From JAIYDQ01 sp031411055 (GTDB lineage Bacteria; Planctomycetota; Planctomycetia; Pirellulales; Pirellulaceae), in contig JANOAI010000277.1 in the NCBI GenBank assembly GCA_031411055.1, positions 1-8,406 of the forward strand: a stretch of 8,406 nt of DNA, given 5' to 3'. Shown in pieces: positions 1-5,644 of the stretch. Below the pieces are notes generated by a model that was not told the DNA's origin, did not search any database, and saw only the letters and a program-made list of their open reading frames with translations. The position numbers and the translations under genes were made by a program. Every line of letters starts with the position of its first letter. Positions within the stretch are counted from its first letter, which is position 1.

Positions 1-18
1 CATGTTACGTGTGTCCTT

Positions 19-118
19 TGGGTTTGGGGTTGGAATTTTGTGACTGACTGCTTCGAGCAGTCTTGATCACGGGTTAGAGTCGCCAGATTTTATTCGAATG
101 TCTCCCACCCCAAACCCA
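19..118. repeat. Nested inverted repeats with inner hairpin
   Basis: The G/T-rich arm at 19-33 (TGGGTTTGGGGTTGG) is the reverse complement of 104-118 with one mismatch in 15. Between the arms sits a perfect 7-bp hairpin, GACTGCT (46-52) with AGCAGTC (56-62) and a 3-base loop. No T-run follows, so it is not a typical intrinsic terminator. It could be the end of a mobile element lying mostly outside the window, a protein-binding site, or an RNA structure. Confidence 0.45.
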
Positions 119-152
119 GGGACTTACATGGATTCTTTCGGAACAAGTTTGC

Positions 153-164
153 GCGAGTACTCGC
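153..164. repeat. 12-bp perfect palindrome
   Basis: GCGAGTACTCGC is perfectly self-complementary. It could be a dimeric protein-binding site. No nearby gene start gives it a role, and a 12-bp palindrome could occur by chance in a window of this size. Confidence 0.3.
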
Positions 165-978
165 CACTTTCGGTCGCTTAGGAACCGAGGAGCTCTCGAA
201 TAAATCGACGGGTCTTTCCCGAGTGGACGATTGTCGGAGTTGTTAAGTAGTGTGTCGCACGGTTTCGAGACCGATGCGGGGCACCGTTACAACCCGAAAG
301 CAGTTAAGGGCAGGTGATATAAACACTTAGGTGCAAGTCGCGGAAAGTTGCACAGACCAAAAATGGGCGCAGCGAAAGTCCTGACTGTTAAGCAGATTTT
401 CCGTAACGCGGCACACTTAGAGAGACCCACCGATCCGGTCTCGAACTCCGCAAACCCTTGTTTTTGCGGCACTTCCAACATCGACCTCTCTGAGAAGGTT
501 CGATATCAGGGTTGGTACGGGGACCGGATTGAGGCTCGGAACGGCTGTGCGGCCTTCAACGGGGCACCGCGCAGATCTTTCCCCTGGGACCAACCCGTTT
601 GCGAGATAGGGACGGAACGCCGTACAACCCGACAGCCTGACAGACGCTTTCTGCGGGAAACGCAGTCGCACCATAAACGCACACCGCTGTCCGTCGATTT
701 GGAGCCACACCGGCGGCAAGGTTAGATTGTGTCTCGGGCTAAGCCGTTGCCAACCCGCCGGGCTGTAACCGGCAGCTCTACACCGAGGTGCGTCGTGTCT
801 GTAATCGCTCGAAGGGCTTAGTTTTCGGTTTTCAGCTTCTCTCTTCTCGTATATTGAAGATCAGAGTTGAATGATTGAGGGAAAGACTCTCGCCACTGCA
901 TGCCCCGCAACTGCAATCCCTAAACCGCTTCGGTTGCATCGACTGACCGCACGAACGAATTACGCTTCGCCGTGGCGG

Positions 979-1149
979 TGTTTTGGACCGACGGTCGTAC
1001 GAGCCTGCCCAAAACGCAGTCGAACTGAGTACAGCAGGCTCCCTTCAATGGCCCCACGTTCGTGCCCCAGGACGAACCTTCCTGAGTCAGTTTTACACCA
1101 GTACTAAATCGCACCGGTTTGACACACCGGGTTGAGTTACGAATGTAAC
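979..1149. other. Cluster of hairpins, possible structured RNA
   Basis: Within about 170 bases there are several perfect stems: GTTTTGG (979-985) with CCAAAAC (1009-1015), the mutually exclusive GAGCCTGC (1001-1008) with GCAGGCTC (1034-1041), GTTCGT (1058-1063) with ACGAAC (1072-1077), CCGGT (1114-1118) with ACCGG (1126-1130), and GTTAC (1136-1140) with GTAAC (1145-1149) around a GAAT tetraloop. The first two overlap and cannot form together, as in a switch-like fold. I match this to no known RNA family. The overlapping short ORFs show no protein-like pattern. Promoter and strand are unknown. Confidence 0.3.
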
Positions 1150-2033
1150 AATATCACGATTTCTCGAAGCGAACGTGCGACAGTATTAAGCTTGTTTTCC
1201 ACGTCAAAATCACGATTCCTACTCTGAGGAGCATTCGTAGCAGAAAAGCATCAAAGAATCGCCTGTCACGGGTTTCGAGTTCCGTTGGTTCAGTGAAGAT
1301 CCTCGTGGACTTCGTGCAGAGCTATCTCCTTGAGATGTTTGTAGGGGTAGCACAAGCCCATGCATTGGCGTCACCTTCGGGTGCGAAACTTGGCAATACT
1401 CGTTGCGACAGTATGCTTGGAAGTTGTCGAATCCCTCCAAACTTTATGTTGCGCAACCGCGATTCCCTTGCGATCCTCTTCACCCGTTCCGTCGTGAGAC
1501 ACCACAAGATTGAAGAAGTGTCAACGCGAATGCCCATGAGTAGGTCCGGATAGATTTGTTCAGAAATACCCTCGGGTAAATCGTTGGCTTATAGAGTAGC
1601 CGAAGAACCGAATCGAAAGTTTTCTCTGACAGCATTGAATTCAAAGTCGCTTGGGCTGCTATTGCGCTCAATGTTGGTTAATTCAATCGATGCAAACCGA
1701 CGAGCCTGGCTCGATTTGTAACGGACACGTCACGGTAGTCCACTGAGAACTTTGCAGACGGCGAGACTAGTCAATACACCAGCTAAAGTGTACCCCGTGA
1801 CACTAGCTACGTTTTTCTCATCACGCGAGCGTCAAATCACTGCAACGGGAAGAATCAAGTGAAGAACGAGAGTGCTTATGGTTCAGAAAAAGACAACGCT
1901 AAAAACTACCAATCTAAAAACCGGTGTTTAAAAGTCTCATTCCCGCCTTTTAATTATTACATAAGTTTTATGCAAAAGCTAACACCCAAAAGCATGGTCT
2001 TGCGAATTGAAAATTCAAATACGTTTTCAGCTC

Positions 2034-2576
2034 TCACAATACTTGTGATGTGGCTTCACCTGACATCGACGGGGAATGAACGTAGTCCTTGCGAGACCCT
2101 CGTTCGTGACCTGTTCCTGAGCTCGTCTTATGTCTCACCGTAAAGTTCGAAGCAAGTGCCGGCGCAAATCGGGATTCAGCTCGTACTTTGCGAAGCTGTT
2201 GCAAATCTTTCATTACGCTCGTAAGTCGACGCTGTGCTGATTCCATTCGGCTCAAGAGTTGATTGGAAGTGCCGGTTGTTCGTTCCGTTGTGTTTGCAGA
2301 TACCATGCGTAGATAGTGCAACTCGACGTGCGTAGCGACAATGACGTCAACTAGCATTTTCTCGAGCGGGCAATCAGATTTCACGAGAAGTTCTGTGCGA
2401 GTTGCTTCAAACTGCAGCGAAAAACTCTCAGCAGCAAGCCGATTACTCCCAGACAGCAATTTGATCCAATTCTGGTCTGCAATGCGTACGACGTCGCCCG
2501 TCTGACTCCAGATCTGAGGATTAAAGGCGTCGATAAACGTTTCTAACGGTATTCCAATATCACCGATAGAGTTTGG
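2034..2576 (-). pseudogene. Degraded hypothetical protein gene (planctomycete-type family)
   Basis: The minus-strand frame is open for about 180 codons from just after a stop at 2577-2579 down to a TGA at 2034-2036. The first 125 or so codons read like real protein, with GDVVRIADQNWIKLL, PLEKMLVDVIVATHVELHYL and ESAQRRLTSVMKDLQQLRKV in order. This layout (a W-I segment, a P-hydrophobic-E-hydrophobic-LVD helix, then a Q-R-R-L helix ending in VR) matches a hypothetical protein family I recall from planctomycete accessory regions. Its function is not known to me. No ATG or GTG lies between the upstream stop and the conserved part. The first usable start is a TTG at 2459, inside the conserved region. 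The usual N-terminal part is therefore missing. The last 50 or so codons look less protein-like and may be read-through past a lost stop. I infer a 5'-truncated or frameshifted relic. The family assignment is from memory, without a search. Confidence 0.55.
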
Positions 2577-2579
2577 TCA

Positions 2580-3036
2580 CAATTTCGTCAACGTGACCTG
2601 ACAAGATGTGGCTTGGACTCGATGCTTCCTATTACGTTTCGTGAGCACTATCGTCACAAGATTTAATTGAACTACATCTGTCTCTACCTAGCCAAACCGT
2701 GGCTTTCTCGCTTAGGTCGAGAGAATAATCACATGTTTGGTTTATTGCAGCTCGGGGGCTTTGTCTTCAATGTTATAGTTCTTGCTATGGATTAAGATCT
2801 AAAAACCACTTTTTAACTGTTGCTTTGGTCTTGGTAACGTGCATAAATCGAATCGGTAAGGTTTTTGATCTAGATATCATGACCTGATACATGAGCAATG
2901 GATTCTGAGAATGCTTCTTTTCAAAGCACAGCTTTTGCAGTCGAGAATCTGAAGGTTAGCGGGGAACATTCTTCAGAATAGGTTTCAGAACAGGTTCATG
3001 ATGACCGCGACGATGATCACAAGTTTTTTTAGACAA
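2580..3036. other. AT-rich intergenic stretch, no gene
   Basis: This stretch is visibly richer in A and T than its surroundings. I see no gene. On the minus strand a short piece next to the relic at 2034-2576 (HILSGHVDEIVTKLYR, ending in the stop at 2577-2579) might be part of that gene in another frame, which would imply an old frameshift. On the plus strand a 27-codon open frame from the ATG at 2898 ends in TAG and carries ENLKVSGEHSSE; it could be the end of a decayed gene. Neither is strong enough to list separately. Confidence 0.4.
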
Positions 3037-3222
3037 GTAGGACCTGTAGGACATGTAGGACCTGTTTTCTTGCTATTTACATCTAGTAAATAATCTTTCT
3101 TTTCAGAGTTGAAAAAAGGTCCTACAGGTCCTACTAGTTACAAAATATCCAATGTTTTTCCACGCGCAAGTGGTAGGACCTAAGAGAATTGTGAGGTCCT
3201 ACAAAGGTCCACCACCTCCTAC
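3037..3222. repeat. Cluster of nine 9-bp units in both orientations
   Basis: The unit is GTAGGACCT. Forward copies lie at 3037-3045, 3046-3054 (ending AT), 3055-3063 and 3173-3181. Reverse-complement copies (AGGTCCTAC) lie at 3117-3125, 3126-3134, 3194-3202, 3205-3213 (ending ACC) and 3214-3222 (starting ACC). The layout is therefore three forward, two reverse, one forward, three reverse. The first five units enclose an AT-rich spacer of about 53 bp. The unit pair at 3173-3181 and 3194-3202 can form a perfect 9-bp stem with a 12-base loop. Such clusters are typical of iteron-type replication origins or multi-operator sites. No intact replication gene sits beside this one, so it may be the origin of a decayed integrated element. 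This role is inferred. Confidence 0.75.
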
Positions 3223-3539
3223 TGATTTCACCTGACTTATTTGTTTTGCGGCTTGGAAGTCTGGTTTTCGGGATCAGAAGGTTAATTTCATCTGTCACCA
3301 CGGTACGCATAAAAAACCTGTGATGGACGAGATTCTCTCGCCAATCAATATTTGCCCATGCGTCTTCGACCAAGAATTATTGCAAAGCAGAGTCTAGATC
3401 TCGTTAACAGGTTGATTCATTCAGCGCCACGTTTCTATGAAGGAGCATTATGACGGCTAACCATTGTGAAGGACACGCTTCGGTAGTGACGCTTTGCGAT
3501 TGAATTTCGAACCATTGCAAACCCAGACGCTTTGGCTGA
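3223..3539. other. Intergenic, no gene seen
   Basis: I see no gene with protein-like sequence. The minus-strand open frame at 3134-3373 runs through the 9-bp repeat cluster and has no recognisable motif. A plus-strand stretch from 3490 to a TGA at 3577-3579 contains ANPDALAEDLRRGI, which looks protein-like, but it lies between two stops and has no start. It may be part of the same relic as 3540-3779 in another frame. Confidence 0.35.
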
Positions 3540-3779
3540 AGATCTTCGCCGAGGGATTACGACGGAAAAAGGTTTGTGAGTACGCCGGAAGATTACGCTA
3601 ACCTGAATCTATACGCCTAAATTCCCTCAAGAGAGCTAATCCGTCGTTTTAAGGCTGATTACACGCATCCAGACGGTCTTTCAAGCGATACCGGTGTAGA
3701 ACCCGATTTTCCATTCGAAGCGTTCTATGACTATCCAGTTAACAAATCAGAGGCCATGTCCAATAGAAGCCCTCTTTAA
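3540..3779 (+). pseudogene. Possible stop-interrupted gene remnant beside the element
   Basis: One plus-strand frame reads protein-like from about 3540 to a TAA at 3777-3779 and is broken by a single in-frame TAA at 3618-3620. Before the break it contains FVSTPEDYANLNLYA. After it comes RELIRRFKADYTHPDGL followed by an acidic and aromatic stretch with EPDFPFEAFYDYP. There is no start codon with a ribosome binding site, and I do not recognise the family. The end lies only some 20 bases from the left boundary of the mobile element, so the element may have landed in or next to a gene already decaying. It could also be chance open sequence. The Tyr/Phe/Pro/Asp composition differs from the Arg/Ser-rich spurious frames elsewhere on the left side, which is why I list it. 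Confidence 0.25.
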
Positions 3780-3800
3780 AAGCGAATTGGCCGGTTTGAG

Positions 3801-3844
3801 TATCAATCGCATTTAGGAACCAGCCATTTTCGCAGGGTGGCTGG
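3801..3844 (+). repeat. Left terminal inverted repeat
   Basis: This matches the reverse complement of 8363-8406. The first 10 bases (TATCAATCGC) are identical, the next 10 have four differences, and the following 23 are identical, including CAGCCATTTTCGCAGGGTGG. Weaker similarity continues for another 15 bases or so. Within it, CCAGCCA (3820-3826) and TGGCTGG (3838-3844) form a 7-bp stem with an 11-base loop. It is the presumed binding and cleavage site of IstA. Confidence 0.93.
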
Positions 3845-3981
3845 GGTGGTTGCGGTTTCTTGATCGCAACTTTCGGTCTGACTGACTAGAGTTTCTGGAA
3901 TGTTTCTGATTTCAAAAAACGCCTCGCTGGGAAGTCATTACCTTCCGCAACGAGACTTGACTCACGGGATACACGTCCCGC
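3845..3981 (+). promoter_or_regulatory. Left-end leader with hairpins, likely promoter region
   Basis: This untranslated stretch between the left repeat and the first gene must hold the element's own promoter if it has one. Three dyads are visible: GTTGCG (3849-3854) with CGCAAC (3865-3870), a two-part stem of CTCG/CGAG (3923-3926 and 3951-3954) around GGAAG/CTTCC (3930-3934 and 3942-3946), and CGGGA (3965-3969) with TCCCG (3976-3980) directly before the TTG start. The last could hide the start region in the mRNA. ATCGCAACT at 3863-3871 repeats a piece of the right terminal repeat and may be a second IstA site. I see no clear -35/-10 pair with normal spacing. Confidence 0.35.
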
Positions 3982-4203
3982 TTGCCCAACTCCAATCCTG
4001 ATCATTTCCAATCGACTTCGCAAGTCGCGAAGCCTGTTTCTTTCCAATGCCGGTGCCTATGGCAGCCGTGCAATCGTTCTTTTACGCCTAGCCATCCCAC
4101 TCAAGTCTTCTGCGGCGAGGATTGCAGGTTGGCTGCCATCGACTTTGAGCGGACTCGACGATGTAGAGAGGCGAGTGCCAGAGCTCAGAAAAAATACCGT
4201 TGA
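3982..4203 (+). CDS. Zinc-ribbon accessory protein, N-terminal half (ends at in-frame TGA)
   Basis: This is the first gene of the element: 73 codons from a TTG start to the TGA at 4201-4203. The frame has no ATG after the upstream stop at 3958-3960, so the start is uncertain. Cysteines at residues 25, 30, 44 and 48 form C-x4-C-x13-C-x3-C (CLWQPC then FCGEDC), a compact zinc-ribbon pattern. A basic Arg/Lys-rich tail follows (ERTRRCREASARAQKKYR), as in small DNA- or RNA-binding proteins. The next ORF (4240-4644) is in the same frame, and the 12 codons between them contain no further stop and are also basic. The most likely reading is one gene of about 220 codons with a CGA-to-TGA nonsense mutation. 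I recall small cysteine-rich proteins of this type beside planctomycete transposase operons. Their exact role is unknown to me. Confidence 0.65.
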   Translation: MPNSNPDHFQSTSQVAKPVSFQCRCLWQPCNRSFTPSHPTQVFCGEDCRLAAIDFERTRRCREASARAQKKYR

Positions 4204-4239
4204 ACAGATCGCGGTAGGGCCAAGCATGCACAATATTGC

Positions 4240-4644
4240 ATGAACTACCGCCAAAGGAAGAAAGAATTGGCTGCGCACGAGGCGGTTGCTAATGCCGTTC
4301 TGCTGGTCGTGAACTCCGTCCTATCGACGGAAATCGAGCCTCTCGATTCGGCGCGCGAGAGTGATACAAAACTGCCAAAATCTCGCTTTCGAAAGAATTC
4401 TTTTTGCAAACGCCCTGGCTGCTACGTCGCTTGGTTCGTCGACCCAAGAACGCCTCACAAAAAATTCTGTAGCTCCATGTGCGACAACGCTTTACGTGCT
4501 GCCTCGACTCGGGTCCAGCGGTATTACCTGTCGCAAGGTTACGTCGGTGCCATCACACCTCGCAATCGCATGAACGTCCTTCTGGCCAAGCCTGGTTCGC
4601 GTGGACAGCTTAGGGCTTTTCAGTCGGTCGTCTTACGCTGTTGA
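4240..4644 (+). CDS. Zinc-ribbon accessory protein, C-terminal half
   Basis: This is 134 codons from an ATG, or more likely the continuation of the reading frame at 3982-4203 after the TGA at 4201-4203. It begins with a basic helix (MNYRQRKKELAAHE) and a hydrophobic stretch near residues 18-28. It then carries a second zinc ribbon with cysteines at 56, 61, 77 and 81 in C-x4-C-x15-C-x3-C order (CKRPGC then FCSSMC). This repeats the arrangement of the first half, so the ancestral protein had a duplicated ribbon. No Shine-Dalgarno sequence precedes the ATG, which sits in the right arm of an imperfect palindrome (about 4225-4241). Independent translation would therefore be weak unless coupled to the upstream stop. 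The role is inferred to be nucleic-acid binding or protein contact in the transposition complex. Confidence 0.7.
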   Translation: MNYRQRKKELAAHEAVANAVLLVVNSVLSTEIEPLDSARESDTKLPKSRFRKNSFCKRPGCYVAWFVDPRTPHKKFCSSMCDNALRAASTRVQRYYLSQGYVGAITPRNRMNVLLAKPGSRGQLRAFQSVVLRC

Positions 4645-4714
4645 GACTTCACGACCGGCGAAGTCCTCTTCGCGCGGTCGGACTGGTTCCAAATGCGTGC
4701 GAGGCCATTCGACG

Positions 4715-5644
4715 ATGCCACTTCCAACAACGTCTTCAGCAGGAGACTCGGTTCGCTCTTTGCACTTATCCGACTTCGATCTACGATTGGATCGCTACCG
4801 GCTGATACAGCCCAAAGCCGATCTGCTCATGGCTCGATCGCTGGCCAAGTACAGTCAACTTGCACCGGTTATCTACTGTCAGCTTGAAGGATCGTTGGTA
4901 CTCGTCGATGGCTTCAAACGTTTTCGGGCCGCTCGGACGCTCAAAGGGATGACTTCCCTACAAGCTCGAATCCTCGAAGTCGATGAGCAAGCCGCCAAAG
5001 CTGCCATCTTCAATCTCAATCTGGTCACTTCCAAGCCGAATGAGCTTGAAGAGTCGTGGATCATCTATGCCTTGGTTCACGATGATGGCCTACCACAAAT
5101 CGAAGTAGCTCAAATGTTGGGCCGTCATAAATCGTGGGTCAACAGGCGACTGGCTCTCATTGAGCGGCTGACCGATCAAGTTCGAGAGGCTTTAAAGCTA
5201 GGGCTGGTTACTCCGACTCAAGCTCGACATCTGACTCAGTTGCCGCGCGGCAACCAAAACGCAGCCATGCAGTGTGCCTCCGAACATGCACTCACTTCGC
5301 GCGAACTTTCAGAAACGGTAAAGCTACTTCAATCGGCCAGTACCCAAGAGCAAACGCAATTCGTCCTCGAAAAACCACGCCAAGCTATTCTGCAATCGCA
5401 AGACACCTATGTCCATCAGTGGGATCCTCGTCTAAGCACCGCCGGTAATCGAGCAGCCAAACGCTTGGGTTTCCTTCTGGATGCAGCCACCAAGATGAAT
5501 CATTGGCTGCGGTTAACTGGTCGAAGCGAGCTCCAAGCCTGTGATCGACCGATTCTCTTGCCAAGCTTCGTCAAACTCCAAAGCGAAGCTTCCATTCTCA
5601 GCGAAGCGACAACGGATTTCATCAAAGAACTACAGCAAGCATGA
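4715..5644 (+). CDS. ParB/Spo0J-like DNA-binding protein of the transposon operon
   Basis: This is a 309-residue protein. Residues 12-104 form a ParB/Spo0J N-terminal domain. The conserved box-2 region reads VDGFKRFRAA (64-73), a variant of the G-E-R-R-x-R-A motif with Glu and the first Arg changed. A helix-turn-helix follows (about 126-152, with IEVAQMLGRHKSWVNRRLAL). Then comes the typical ParB segment LKLGLVTPTQARHLTQLP (160-177). The C-terminal third has no motif I recognise. True ParB proteins bind CTP, slide on DNA and work with a ParA ATPase. There is no ParA here, and the CTP-pocket residues are altered, so plain plasmid partition is unlikely. I chose ATG 4715, with GAGG upstream, because homology begins just after it. 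A GTG at 4601 would add 38 residues and overlap the previous gene. The stop overlaps the istA ATG (ATGA). It probably binds the element's ends or a target feature (inference). Confidence 0.88.
   Translation: MPLPTTSSAGDSVRSLHLSDFDLRLDRYRLIQPKADLLMARSLAKYSQLAPVIYCQLEGSLVLVDGFKRFRAARTLKGMTSLQARILEVDEQAAKAAIFNLNLVTSKPNELEESWIIYALVHDDGLPQIEVAQMLGRHKSWVNRRLALIERLTDQVREALKLGLVTPTQARHLTQLPRGNQNAAMQCASEHALTSRELSETVKLLQSASTQEQTQFVLEKPRQAILQSQDTYVHQWDPRLSTAGNRAAKRLGFLLDAATKMNHWLRLTGRSELQACDRPILLPSFVKLQSEASILSEATTDFIKELQQA

Larger units (their letters stand above)
1..2030. other. Gene-poor region, no supported gene
   Basis: I see no convincing gene here on either strand. The open frames are short, overlap one another on opposite strands, have odd compositions rich in Arg, Pro, Ser and Thr, and show no motif I recognise. 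I found no tRNA T-loop with matching stem, no rRNA core motif and no transposase remnant. What stands out is a number of short inverted repeats: nested dyads at 19-118, a 12-bp palindrome at 153-164, a dispersed inverted pair at 260-275 and 433-450, a hairpin cluster at 979-1149, and a short palindrome at 1701-1713. The stretch could be decayed coding sequence, a structured non-coding RNA region, or long intergenic DNA. The sequence alone does not decide. Confidence 0.5.

Noticed and set aside
46..62. Intrinsic terminator
   Set aside because: The hairpin is perfect but no T-run follows on either strand, and no gene end is seen upstream.
490..515. GGTTCGATATC resembling a tRNA T-loop
   Set aside because: The bases on both sides do not form a 5-bp T-stem, and no anticodon or acceptor arms fit around it.
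348..725. A 125-codon plus-strand open frame, with a 100-codon frame opposite
   Set aside because: Both strands are open over the same bases, the composition is Arg/Pro/Thr-rich without motifs, and no ribosome binding site is present. It looks like a chance opening in GC-rich non-coding DNA.
1620..1674. Possible coding fragment with SIEFKVAWAAIALNVG
   Set aside because: It is only about 29 codons between stops, with no start, no neighbouring fragment in the same or another frame, and no recognised family.
3037..3222. CRISPR-like array
   Set aside because: The units are 9 bp, occur in both orientations and mostly abut. There are no spacers of regular length and no cas genes.
4201..4203. TGA read as tryptophan or selenocysteine
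   Set aside because: All other genes here use TGA as a stop (ParB-like, istB), and no selenocysteine element is visible. A CGA-to-TGA mutation is simpler.
4715..5644. Plasmid or chromosome partition gene (parB) of a replicon
   Set aside because: No parA neighbour, altered nucleotide-pocket motif, and tight coupling with istA inside transposon ends argue for a transposon-specific role.
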